Notes under the pieces: generated by a model | What the model was told of the DNA's origin: nothing | The model's database searches: none | What the model saw: the letters and a program-made list of their open reading frames with translations, nothing else | Shown here: positions 34,861 to 43,408 of the stretch, piece by piece | How the letters are laid out: each line of letters opens with the position of its first letter | Numbering within the stretch: position 1 is the first letter of the stretch | Position numbers and translations under genes: made by a program | Assembly: GCA_965197795.1 (NCBI GenBank) | Contig: OZ240228.1 | Location: 1,116,001 to 1,180,000, forward strand | Source of the DNA: WHTK01 sp965197795 | GTDB lineage: Bacteria; Chloroflexota; Dehalococcoidia; DSTF01; WHTK01 | DNA: 64,000 bases | Reading direction: 5' to 3'

Positions 34861-36030
34861 GTGAACCAGGGCAGGCTCAAGGTGGCGGTGTTCTTCGGCG
34901 GCCGGTCGGTAGAGCATGGCGTCTCCATCGTGACGGCGGCGCAGGTGATGAACGTGATGGACCGCGGTCGGTATGACCTGCTGCCGGTGTACTGCACGGA
35001 GAAGGGCGATTACTTCCTCGTGCCGGAGTTCGACCCAACGGAGCACGCCGGGCTGCCGCTGAACCCGTCGTCGTTCGATGCGTTCGCGCGGGACAAGGGG
35101 CGGCGGGTGCTGGTCTCGGGGGAGAAGGGACGGCTGTTGTCGGCGCTGCGTAGCACGCCGGGGATCGGCGAGCGCGTGAGCCCGCTCGAGGTCGATGTGG
35201 CGTTCGCCGTGATGCACGGGAGCCACGGCGAAGACGGGTCGCTGCAGGGCGTGTTCGAGCTGGCCGACGTGGCCTATGTGGGGCCGAACATGATATCGGC
35301 GGCGGTAGCGATGGACAAGATCGCGGCGAAGGCGGCGTTCAACGGGCTTGGGTTGCCGACCGTCGAGGGGTTCTGGATCGACCGTACATCGTGGGGGCTG
35401 GAACAGGGACCGATCGTCGAGAAGGCGTCGATGCTGAGCTGGCCGGTGTACGCGAAGCCCGCGAGCCTGGGGTCGAGCATCGGCGTGTCGCGCGTGAGCG
35501 AGGCGAGCGAGCTGGCGTTCGCGGTCGATACGGTGCTGGCGTACGACCGCCGCTGCATCATCGAGCGCGGCGTGGACGGCGGGATGGACATCAACGTCTC
35601 GGTGATGCGGGACACGCGGGGCGTCTACGTATCGCGCTGCGAGCGTCCGATCAAGGACGACGAGGTGCTGGATTACGCGACGAAGTACCTGCGCGGGAGC
35701 AAGCAGGAGGGGATGGCGGCGGCGCGACGCGTGATCCCGGCGGATATTCCGGACGACGTGGCCTCGCGGGTGCAGGAGATGGCGCGGCTGGCGTACATGG
35801 AGCTGAACTTCAACGGCGTTGCGAGGATCGACTTTCTGGTCGACCCGGACGGTTGGAAGGTCTACATCAACGAGATCAACTCGATACCGGGGTCACTGGC
35901 GCTGTACTTCTGGGAGCTGGAGGGGATCGCGTCCGGCGAGGTGATCGGCCGGGTGATCGAGGAGGCGATCGCCGCCCAGGCGCAGAAGGCGCGCACGCTG
36001 CACTCGATCAGTCAGACGCTTCAAGGCTGA
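34861..36030 (+). CDS. ddl: D-alanine--D-alanine ligase family protein
   Basis: ATP-grasp enzyme joining two D-alanines (or a related pair) for cell-wall precursors. N-terminal FFGGRSVEHGVSIVTAAQVM, the grasp loop YAKPASLGSSIGVSRV, and the metal and substrate site FLVDPDGWKVYINEINSIPG are visible. The usual N(T)xPGFT is replaced by NSIPGSLALYFWE, as in a divergent Ddl subgroup, so substrate preference is not certain. It starts with GTG; 389 residues is slightly longer than typical. Pairs with the membrane-fused murF upstream. Confidence 0.9.
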   Translation: MNQGRLKVAVFFGGRSVEHGVSIVTAAQVMNVMDRGRYDLLPVYCTEKGDYFLVPEFDPTEHAGLPLNPSSFDAFARDKGRRVLVSGEKGRLLSALRSTPGIGERVSPLEVDVAFAVMHGSHGEDGSLQGVFELADVAYVGPNMISAAVAMDKIAAKAAFNGLGLPTVEGFWIDRTSWGLEQGPIVEKASMLSWPVYAKPASLGSSIGVSRVSEASELAFAVDTVLAYDRRCIIERGVDGGMDINVSVMRDTRGVYVSRCERPIKDDEVLDYATKYLRGSKQEGMAAARRVIPADIPDDVASRVQEMARLAYMELNFNGVARIDFLVDPDGWKVYINEINSIPGSLALYFWELEGIASGEVIGRVIEEAIAAQAQKARTLHSISQTLQG

Positions 36031-36168
36031 ATTCAAAGAGGGCAAAGGATTGAGTGTGGCGACCCCACGCGATCAGCAGCCGGTGGCGGTACGGCTTCTG
36101 CCGTAGAGGTCCACCTTGGGTTAGCTCTTCGCCGTAATCAATGCGAGCACTTCTCTCCGCGCCGATTA

Positions 36169-36240
36169 GATCCTTCGCTGCGCTCAGGATGACAATAAGG
36201 GGTCAGGACGACAACGGGCGGTCAGGCTGACAACGATTGG
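36169..36240 (+). repeat. Short repeat R4, copy 3, with tandem extension
   Basis: GATCCTTCGCTGCGCTCAGG followed by ATGACAA, then three degenerate GGTCAGG(A/C)(C/T)GACAAC units up to 36240. The rest of the gap 36031-36168 shows no convincing gene. Confidence 0.75.
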
Positions 36241-36554
36241 TCAGTGGCGACAGGCGGGGCTATGGAAGTGCTCGGCGCGCGGAATTGCCTCGACGGAGAG
36301 CTTGCGCCACAGCAGAAAGTCGCTGACGTCGAGCCGCAGGACCTCGGCCTCGCGGTAGAGGGTTTGGGAAACCAGCAGCTTGACGTCGCCCTCGTTGACC
36401 GTGACGTAGCCGGAGGTCTTTTGCCCCTGAGGTAGGTGTCAACTGACACCTCTGGGAAGCCGCCTCAAGCGCTGGCTGGGACGAAGTCGATGGCGGCGAC
36501 GCCGCCGCGTTTGCGCAGCTCGTTGACGGCTCTTTCGCTGAGTTCGAGATCCAA
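36241..36554 (-). CDS. Candidate selenoprotein resembling the CC/Se-motif family (in-frame TGA, plus an apparent 1-base frameshift)
   Basis: Read on the minus strand from TTG 36554 (AGGAGG eight bases upstream). The product opens DLELSERAVNELRKRGGVAA then IDFVPASA, reaches TGA at 36465-36467, and continues GGFPEVSVDTYLRG. After a likely missing G in the GGGG run near 36424-36427 it resumes as QKTSGYVTVNEGDVKLLVSQ, then LRLDVSDFLLWRKLSVEAIP, ending at 36241. Repaired length is about 104 residues with TGA as codon 30. The order short helix / KRGGVAAIDF / redox site / strand-rich half ending in FLLWRKLSVEAI recalls small HesB-related proteins with CC, CU or U motifs. A hairpin follows the TGA. 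The alternative is a pseudogene with one stop and one indel. Confidence 0.5.
36434..36451 (-). promoter_or_regulatory. SECIS-like hairpin after the in-frame TGA of the CC/Se-like gene
   Basis: Coding-strand AGGTGTC-AGTT-GACACCT: a perfect 7-bp stem and 4-base loop with G in second position. The loop begins about 20 nt after the TGA, within the spacing expected of bacterial SECIS elements. Confidence 0.5.
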
Positions 36555-36642
36555 GACGAGGCCTCCTATGATGATCATCTCACGTTGCGGACGGGCCGGG
36601 TGTGAGCAGCGTCACTAATCACGGAGAAGTAAGGGGTGAGAA

Positions 36643-36978
36643 ATGACGGAACAAACGATGGTGCTGGAGTTCGGGATGGGGGTGGACGTGCACGGCGAGG
36701 ACGCCACGAAGGCGGCGCGCCGGGCGGTCTCGGACGCGATTCGGCACTCGAGCCTGCCGCTGCTGCAGCAGATACGGGATGGCGGCGGGACCATGCTAGT
36801 GGACGTCACGGTTGGGGTACCGGAGCCTGCGGCGGTGGACACCGAGGCGGTCAAGGCGGAGTTGCCGCACGGCGAGGTGACGGTGCGCGCGGTGGCGGGA
36901 GGCCTTGGCGTGTCGGAGCACGACACGCTGATGGCGTGCGCCTTGATCACGGTGAGGGCGCGGTACCCGGAGGGATAG
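36643..36978 (+). CDS. Lin0512 family protein (unknown function)
   Basis: 111 residues. The family's hallmark GxGxDxHG near the N terminus appears as GMGVDVHGED. The rest (TKAARRAVSDAIRHSSLPLL, then PHGEVTVRAVAGGLGVSEHD) matches the general pattern of this small, widely scattered family. Function is unknown. It is transcribed divergently from the CC/Se-like gene with about 90 bp between starts, so the two may share a regulatory region. A GGGGTGAG ribosome site precedes ATG 36643. Confidence 0.85.
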   Translation: MTEQTMVLEFGMGVDVHGEDATKAARRAVSDAIRHSSLPLLQQIRDGGGTMLVDVTVGVPEPAAVDTEAVKAELPHGEVTVRAVAGGLGVSEHDTLMACALITVRARYPEG

Positions 36979-37047
36979 CCGGGCGCTTAGCGGCCGACCG
37001 CTTGTCGTCGCGTGATTTGTATTGCACGGAAGGTATGTGGCGGGCGA

Positions 37048-37088
37048 GACGCTCTGGTCCTTCGGCGCTGGCGCGCCTCGAGGACGAC
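37048..37088 (+). repeat. Short repeat R4, copy 4 (degenerate)
   Basis: GGTCCTTCGGCGCTGGCGCG then CCTCGAGGACGACATAAA, an altered R4 unit between the Lin0512 gene and the DUF4395 gene. Confidence 0.5.
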
Positions 37089-37108
37089 ATAAACCGGCCG
37101 GGACCGAA

Positions 37109-37615
37109 CTAGGAGCCGCCGAGCAGTGCCTTTCGCGCGAGGCTACGGTCGCCGAACACGGTTTGGTAGATGAAGGACGGGATGCAGAAATGCGTGAAAG
37201 TGACAAGTGCTGCTACGGAGACGATACCGACGCCGAGCGCGTAGCCTAGCCAGGCCGCGCCGCCTTCGAACGCGACGATCATCGCGACTAGCCAGACGCT
37301 GGCCAGGCCACAAGCGAAGCGAGTGGGCGCGGCGTTGGGCGGAAGCGCCTGAGTCCCGGTAACACTGCGAATTCCGTAGTTGTAGATCGCGTCGAAGGGG
37401 TGCCTGGGGGAAATAGCCCCCAAGCCGGCGATCACCACCATGACGGCGAGAAGCGGCGTTAAGGCGAAGGCGAAGGCGGTGGCGATGGCCATCATGCCGC
37501 CGCAGAGGCCGAAGGTCAGGGTCGACCAGGGGACCATGCGGCGGAAGCCTTCGTCAGTGGAGCACGCGATGCCGCGCATCTCCAGCCATGACTCCATTCG
37601 AGGCGTAATCTGCAT
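37109..37615 (-). CDS. DUF4395 family membrane protein
   Basis: 168 residues with about four membrane helices. The signature of the family is visible as PFDAIYNYGIRSVTG, then LPPNAAPTRFACGLASVWLV, and a C-terminal FCIPSFIYQTVFG. Members are inner-membrane proteins of unknown function, often near thiol-redox genes; the FACGL and FCIPS cysteines are retained here. ATG 37615 has no strong upstream gene. A divergent cupin gene starts about 125 bp away. Confidence 0.85.
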   Translation of the reverse strand: MQITPRMESWLEMRGIACSTDEGFRRMVPWSTLTFGLCGGMMAIATAFAFALTPLLAVMVVIAGLGAISPRHPFDAIYNYGIRSVTGTQALPPNAAPTRFACGLASVWLVAMIVAFEGGAAWLGYALGVGIVSVAALVTFTHFCIPSFIYQTVFGDRSLARKALLGGS

Positions 37616-37741
37616 CGTCCCCTCCTGCCCTGAACCGGCTGGCGTGATATTAACCGGTTGCCGCGACGTGGCAGCCAGTTCGTTGCTTTCGTCTGGCTGA
37701 GTAGTAGACTTCGGCTCTAACCAAACCGGAGGTGTCTCGTC

Positions 37742-38791
37742 ATGCTACAGCGCTCCAGCATTACGTCATCGGAATCAGAACTTCAGGCCTATTACGGCGA
37801 TCTCGAGTCGTTGCATATGGCGCCGTTGTGGACGCGGCCGGAGGCGCCGCTGGAGCCAAAGAGCCGGCTGCAGCCGTATCGCTGGCGCTGGCAGGAGCTG
37901 CGCCCGCAGGCGCTTCGGGCGCTGGAGCTGGTTGGCACCAAGGAGGCGGAGCGGCGCGTTATCTGCTGCGTCAACCCGGGGACGGGTCGCGGCGCGACGA
38001 ACACGCTGGTCGCGAACGTGCAGGTGGTCGGGCCGGGTGAGATCGCACGGGCGCACCGGCACACGGCGGCGGCGCTGCGCTTCATCATCGAGAGCACGGG
38101 CGGCTACACCGTGGTGAACTCGGATACGATACCGATGCTGCCGGGCGACCTGGTGCTGACACCGAACTGGACGTGGCACGACCACGCCAACGACTCGGAT
38201 TCGCCGATGATCTGGCTGGACGGACTGGACTCGCCACTGGTCGGAATGCTGGAGGCCGGTTTCCGTGAGGAGTACCCGGAGGAGACGCAGAAGACGAAGG
38301 AAGACGCCGATTCGTCGCTGCTGAAGTACGGCTTCGCGGCGCTGAAGCCGGCGTGGGAGTCGGCGCCGGCGGACGCGAACTCGCCGCTGTGGCATTACCC
38401 CTGGACTCAGGCGAAGGCGGCGCTGGACCGGCTGGCGGAGTCCGAGGCGGGTAGCGCGACGGACGGTGTGATCCTGGAGTACACGAACCCGGCGTCGGGC
38501 GGATCGGTGATGCCGACGATCGCCTGCTACGTGCAGGCCCTGCAGCCGGGACAGCGGACGCAGCGGCACCGGCACACGAGCAGCAGCGTGTATCACGTCG
38601 TCGAGGGGCAGGGGGCGACGGTGGTGGACGGCGAGACGCTGGAGTGGGACGGCAAGGATGTGTTCGTGGTGCCCGGGTGGGCCTGGCACGAGCACGTAAA
38701 CCTTTCGACGAGCCATCCGGCCTATCTGTTCAGCTTCACGGATGAGCCGGTGTTGCGATCGCTGGGGATGCTTCGCGAAGAGGCTGAGTAA
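37742..38791 (+). CDS. Bicupin dioxygenase, gentisate 1,2-dioxygenase-like
   Basis: Fe(II) ring-cleaving dioxygenase family. The 349-residue protein has two cupin domains. The first has AHRHTAAALRFIIESTGGYT with metal-binding His residues and the later TPNWTWHDHAN. The second has RHRHTSSSVYHVVEGQGATV and VPGWAWHEHVNL. This arrangement is typical of gentisate or 1-hydroxy-2-naphthoate dioxygenases; substrate specificity is inferred only. ATG 37742 has GGAGGT nine bases upstream. A plus-strand propeller gene follows and may share its transcript. Confidence 0.88.
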   Translation: MLQRSSITSSESELQAYYGDLESLHMAPLWTRPEAPLEPKSRLQPYRWRWQELRPQALRALELVGTKEAERRVICCVNPGTGRGATNTLVANVQVVGPGEIARAHRHTAAALRFIIESTGGYTVVNSDTIPMLPGDLVLTPNWTWHDHANDSDSPMIWLDGLDSPLVGMLEAGFREEYPEETQKTKEDADSSLLKYGFAALKPAWESAPADANSPLWHYPWTQAKAALDRLAESEAGSATDGVILEYTNPASGGSVMPTIACYVQALQPGQRTQRHRHTSSSVYHVVEGQGATVVDGETLEWDGKDVFVVPGWAWHEHVNLSTSHPAYLFSFTDEPVLRSLGMLREEAE

Positions 38792-38929
38792 GCGTCTCGG
38801 TGTGACGAGTCGGCGCCGCAAATGTATAACCCGCCGTTTGACCAGACGAGGAACGATGGCGACCAAGGGCCTTGACGGTAGGAAGACCGAGGCCAGAAGT
38901 TAAGGGCTGGAGCCGAAAGGCGGTTCGAG

Positions 38930-40147
38930 ATGAATGGAGTGCCGGAGGCGCGGAACATGCGCCTCGTCAGTCACAACACGCTCAACGGGTTCGGTAACGG
39001 CGGCGAGGGGCTGGCGTTGCAGCAGACCGCCGACGGTCGGCGCATGCTGTACATCGCGCATGAGTCGGCGCCGAAGAACTTCACCGTAGTCGACGTATCG
39101 GACCCTACGGAGGCGTTCGTGGTGGCGCAGACGGAGCTGCCGCACGAGAATGTGCGGTCGAACTCGCTTGATGCGGTTGGGGACCTGATGGCGGTGGCGT
39201 ATCAGACGAAGGAGCCGGGGCTGACGCCGGCCGGCGTCGAGCTGTTCGACATATCGGACCCATCGGCGCCGCGGTCGATCGCGTTCCTCGACCGGTCGGG
39301 ACCGCATTCGCGCGGGGCGCACTGCCTGTGGTTCGTCGACGGCGAGTACATCCACCTTTCGAGCGGCGCCCGCGACATGACGCCGAGGAACCAGAAGGAC
39401 GACCAGTTCTATCAGATCATCGACGTGCGCGACCCGACGAAGCCGACAGAGGTGGGGCGCTGGTGGCTGCCGGGGACGATGGACGGTGACGAAGCCGAGG
39501 CACCGGTGCGTCACGAGAAGTTCGACGCGGGCTACCGGACGCACAACACGAACGTGTATCCGGAGCGCCCCGACCGGGCGTACATCGGCTACATCGACGG
39601 TGGCGTGGTTGTCCTGGACATTTCCGACAAGTCGAGCCTGCGGATGGTCAGCCAACTGGACTATCACCCGCCGGCGACGGGGTTCACGCACACGGTACTG
39701 CCCTTGTTCAGCCAGGAGACGCTGATCGTGAGCGACGAGTCGGTTGCCCAGGGCGGCGAAGACTGGCCGAAGCCAGTGTGGGTGGTCGATATACACGACG
39801 AGACGCGGCCAATGATCACGGGCACGCTGCCGATCCCGCCGGTGGAGTCGTTCGCGGAGCGCGGCGGCCGTTTCGGGGCGCACAACCTGCACGAGAATCA
39901 CCCGCTGGCGACGGCACTGCGGTCGGACTCGCTGGTCTACGGGGCGTATTTCAACGCGGGCGTGCGAGTGCACGACGTGTCGAACCCGTGGGCGCCGGTC
40001 GAGGTGGGGTACTACATCCCGGAGGCGCCGACCGGGTCGCGGTTTGACGCGGCGCAGATGAACGACGTGTACGTAGACGAGAACGGCCTGATCTACGCGA
40101 TCGAGCGGTTCATGGGCGGACTCTACGTGCTAGAGGGGACGGGGTGA
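38930..40147 (+). CDS. LVIVD-repeat beta-propeller protein
   Basis: 405 residues built of repeated blades with the LVIVD-type pattern: FTVVDVSDPTEAFVVAQTEL, VELFDISDPSAPRSIAFLD, QIIDVRDPTKPTEVGRWWL, VVVLDISDKSSLRMVSQLDY and VRVHDVSNPWAPVEVGYYI. Family function is unclear; many members are surface or secreted, but no signal peptide is visible here, so a cytoplasmic location or a missed leader is possible. A conserved THTVLPL / AHNLHENHP pair of His clusters may bind metal. It is downstream of the gentisate-dioxygenase-like gene. Confidence 0.85.
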   Translation: MNGVPEARNMRLVSHNTLNGFGNGGEGLALQQTADGRRMLYIAHESAPKNFTVVDVSDPTEAFVVAQTELPHENVRSNSLDAVGDLMAVAYQTKEPGLTPAGVELFDISDPSAPRSIAFLDRSGPHSRGAHCLWFVDGEYIHLSSGARDMTPRNQKDDQFYQIIDVRDPTKPTEVGRWWLPGTMDGDEAEAPVRHEKFDAGYRTHNTNVYPERPDRAYIGYIDGGVVVLDISDKSSLRMVSQLDYHPPATGFTHTVLPLFSQETLIVSDESVAQGGEDWPKPVWVVDIHDETRPMITGTLPIPPVESFAERGGRFGAHNLHENHPLATALRSDSLVYGAYFNAGVRVHDVSNPWAPVEVGYYIPEAPTGSRFDAAQMNDVYVDENGLIYAIERFMGGLYVLEGTG

Positions 40148-40229
40148 GACCGGCGCCAGTACGACACTCATCGTGGATGGTCTTCGATGCAGGCCTTAAG
40201 GAAAGTCAACGATCGAGGAGGAGAAGATC

Positions 40230-40601
40230 TTGCCGGCTATGAGTCCCGAAGATGCCGCGCGCATGGTGGCCGAAGCGATGGAGGCGGGCAGGCTCGACGA
40301 AGTCGTCGACCTTTACGAAGCGAATGCGAGCCTTGTTGTTGAGCCAGGTAAGACAGTATCGGGCTCGGCGGCCATTCGCGAGGCTATGGCTGGATTCATC
40401 GCCCTGAAGCCGACTCTCACCAGCGAACATCACCTGACGGTGGCGGCTGATGACCTCGCGCTGGTCTCGACCAACTGGAGTCTCGAGGGAACGGGCCCCG
40501 ACGGCAAGCCGATGACGATGAGGGCGACGAGCACGGACGTGATGCGGCGCCAGGCGGACGGCTCCTGGAAAGTGATCATCGACAACCCGTACGGCGTCTA
40601 G
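40230..40601 (+). CDS. SnoaL-like / DUF4440 family protein
   Basis: 123 residues of the NTF2-like cone fold. Family features are an opening helix with MEAGRLDEVVDLYEANASLV, then SGSAAIREAMAGFIALKP and a final strand QADGSWKVIIDNPYG. Related proteins are small ketosteroid-isomerase-like enzymes or stress proteins; no function is assigned. TTG 40230 follows GAGGAGGAGAAGATC, a strong ribosome site. After it, 40602-40858 contains no recognisable gene and turns AT-richer. Confidence 0.85.
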   Translation: MPAMSPEDAARMVAEAMEAGRLDEVVDLYEANASLVVEPGKTVSGSAAIREAMAGFIALKPTLTSEHHLTVAADDLALVSTNWSLEGTGPDGKPMTMRATSTDVMRRQADGSWKVIIDNPYGV

Positions 40602-40858
40602 AGCAGCTATTTGGTTTGATAGAGGAACCCGAGGAAACTGACGCAATGATCCGCTGCCAAGTCTCCATAATGCTGCCTTGGTGGCTGCAGAATCAGACTG
40701 CCGAATCGGCTATTCGCACGTGAGCTTGGAAGCGCCGATTTGCTTATTCAGAGCACGGTAGAACTACCGCCTGACAGAGAAGTCCTCGTCGCGCGATGGG
40801 GCGTCCAGACTTATAGGGAGAGCCGCGAGCCCTTTCTCTCAAAACGACTCGAGACTAG

Positions 40859-42418
40859 TCAGTAGAGCTTACCCAGACGCTTCCGGTCGAAACGGCCTGT
40901 TGCGGCTAGAAGACCAAGAGGAAAAGATTCCTCTCGATTGCGATTCTTAGGTGACGACCATTCCTCAGCGAGGCGCCGTAAGTCCTGCGCTGCGATGAGG
41001 ACGATATTCCTGTCCATGTGCTGTGCATGGTATCGGAGTGCTTCCGTTTCAGAATCCTCTGTGAAGTCAGGGCCGATTACAAGGAAGACAGGCACTGGCT
41101 TGTCGGACTTGGCCATGTAAGCGTCGAACTGTGGGACGTGATCCCTGAGGTTAACTGGGGTCTCCTTGGATTTGTTGTCCCACATCAGGTAGTTAGATTG
41201 GAGACTCAGCAAGCCATCCGGGTGGTTACTTGCCCTTTGTTGCAGCGGCGAGTGGTTTAGCTTCTCAGCGAATAGGTACCGCGTCGCAGCTTCGAATTTC
41301 GCCTCTATTTCAAGGTCCTTCTCAATCACGTGTTGGCTTCGCAACAAGTCATGCTTTCGGAAGGCTAGTTCCTCATAGAAATCGTACCAGCGAGCTCTCT
41401 CATCCACCTCCATCGCAATAGCGAAGTTGGTCGAAGTAAGCGATTATCCTATCGACACGTTCTTCAACTGTTCCGTAGGCAGAGAGATTCAGTTCCCGGC
41501 ACCAGGCCCATACTTGGTTGCTACTGAGACCAAAACGTACCGGCGAGTTGCCAGCTATTGCTCCAGACGGAGGGACGTAGTCCACGATACGACCAGCCAA
41601 CAATTCGACGGTGTCGTAACGACTATACGGGACGCCGTGACGTTCCAAGATGTCTGTTAGATGCTCCTTGCGGCGAAGAGGTCTATGGACATGAGTTGCC
41701 GGTAGCTATCAGACCTCATTTCGACTCGCAGTATTCGCCTGAGGATCACCGCAAGTTCTTCGGGGATGACGTCCACGTCAACTCCGTCATCCTGCTGGGA
41801 GGAAAAGAGAAGTCCGAGTGCTTGAAGATTGCGACGTGCGTCGCTCACCTCAGACCGACTATGCAGAGCGTTTGAAGGCTTCGGAAACTTCTTTAGCTTT
41901 GCTTCGATGAGTCTGTGGTCGGTCTCGGTGATGCTCAGCCGCTCTCGGAGTTTGCGAAGAAAATTAACTTCATCAGGCGTCTTTTCGTCTCGTTCCTCCC
42001 AAGCGACACCAAGTACGAAAGCATACAGTTCAAGATCTTTATAGCGCTGGGAGTCCTTGTCGCCAGATGCCAAGTCGAGGATTGTGACTTCGTTTGAACG
42101 ATCAAGTAGGAACTGCTCGAATGCAATAACCTTCTCTTCGGTCTGTGAGGTAGGGAGAAGGAAGTCTTACTGGTCTAGTAGAACGTCTGCAATGAGAAGA
42201 CGCGAGAGCACGCGCCTGTCATTGTATGGGTCTTGGAAGAAGCAATAGAAGAGATTCGTGCGAACTGTGTCTTCATGAAAGTATTGAGGTTTTACCTTGA
42301 TGACGGCCTGACGAAGTTCACTGTCTTCCAGTTGGCGGTTGTCAACAACGTGTGCTCCGGCGATCCTACGCAACTCGGTTAGGGTTCGAGTGCTTTTGAT
42401 GGCCTCGTCAAATTTCAT
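40859..42418 (-). pseudogene. Decayed SAP-domain / PD-(D/E)XK nuclease gene
   Basis: Four consecutive coding pieces on the minus strand read as one protein of about 520 residues. Piece 1 (42418-42170) starts MKFDEAIKSTRTLTELRRIA with GAGG upstream and ends at an in-frame TAA (42167-42169). Piece 2 continues in the same frame (LYAFVLGVAWEERDEKTPDE, TerB-like helical) to TAA 41657. Piece 3 (to 41400) is in another frame and contains a SAP-like helix pair (WCRELNLSAYGTVEERVDRI). Piece 4, after a second shift near 41410, has a nuclease core: HPDG, then MWDNKSKETPVNL and VFLVIGPDFTEDSETE. One stop and two frameshifts imply decay. The DNA is visibly AT-richer than its surroundings, suggesting transfer. 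Likely a defence or restriction-type enzyme. Confidence 0.7.
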
Positions 42419-42608
42419 GATTGAACCTCGTATCCATCTAGGTCAAGAGAATAATGTCCGCTTTCCGATGTATCGGCAAGTAGTCACTGGCGATGAGCTA
42501 TCGACGTCGATCCGGCGCGGTACGAGAGCCTCCGCCTGAGTCACCTTGGACCTGAGACTAATCCCAGCCAGAGAATCTAAGGCTGAGCGTCGCTGAAGCG
42601 GCAGCGCG

Positions 42609-43331
42609 CTAGACGGCCGGTTGCTTCTGCAGGAGCTGGACGATGGCCTCCTCGAAGTCGTCTGACTTGAAGCCGAAGGGGCCGGGAGCGCCGCGGTAGG
42701 CGATGAGGCCATCGGCGTCGACGAGATAGAGGCGGTCGGGCTGTGCGTGGTAAGCCTCGTTGACCTCGTTGCTCATCTCGTCGATCAGGGTCGGGATGCT
42801 GATGTCCATGCCGAGGGTGCAGGCGTGAGCGACCTCGACGCGCTCATCGTAGGTGGTGGGTTGAGCGAACATGACCTCTTCGACCAGGTTGCTGATCGCC
42901 TGCCAACCATCGGTGGGGTGAGCTTCGCGGATGTAGACGACGTAGAACTCGATGGCGTCGCGGAAGCGCCCGTAGATTTCTTCCAGGCGCACGGCCTGGT
43001 GACGGAAGGGCGGTCAAGTGTAGGAGCCGAAGATGAGGCCGACGGGCCTACCCCTGTGAGCCGAGAGACGGACCCGCGCGTCGCCATCGAGTGTGGCGAG
43101 TTCGAAGTCGGGCGCCGTTTCGCCGACCTTCGGGGTCGTCTCTTCCCGCAGCTCGCGCTCGCGGGTGCGAGCTGCCATGGTGCCCTGGGCCTCGGGGGAG
43201 GAGGCGATGGCTGCCGCGATGTCCTGAACGAAACTTTCCTGCTCCGCTTCGGACATCGACTGCATCTTCTCGTAGACCCGGTTCTGGTACTCGGTGGGTA
43301 CGCCTTTGATGAGCTCGTCGACGTTGATCAT
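42609..43331 (-). CDS. Iodothyronine-deiodinase-like selenoprotein (in-frame TGA at the redox site)
   Basis: Thioredoxin-fold protein of about 240 residues. The N-terminal helical part (MINVDELIKGVPTEYQNRVY) is followed by PDFELATLDGD and RPVGLIFGSYT. TGA at 43014-43016 (codon 106) then falls exactly where deiodinases carry selenocysteine: SYT-U-PPF. The frame continues unbroken with FRDAIEFYVVYIREAHPTDG and ends with DRLYLVDADGLIAYRGAPGP plus FGFK, both hallmark deiodinase segments. Conventional gene calling would split it into two short genes. A hairpin at 42983-42999 fits a bacterial SECIS. Physiological substrate in bacteria is unknown; a peroxiredoxin-like or dehalogenating role is conceivable. 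Confidence 0.88.
42983..42999 (-). promoter_or_regulatory. SECIS-like hairpin after the deiodinase TGA
   Basis: Coding-strand CCAGGC-CGTGC-GCCTGG: 6-bp perfect stem, 5-base loop with G in second position. The loop begins about 20 nt after the TGA, matching the bacterial SECIS spacing rule. Confidence 0.6.
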
Positions 43332-43408
43332 TTCGCCCGGTTGAACGAGCCAACCTTAGCATGCAGGGACAAGGTCCGATTCAGGCTCACACCGCTACGG
43401 CAGCGGCG

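Noticed and set aside
40602..40858. Structural RNA or small gene in the AT-richer gap before the decayed nuclease
   Set aside because: No convincing stem set, start/ribosome-site pair or conserved frame was visible.
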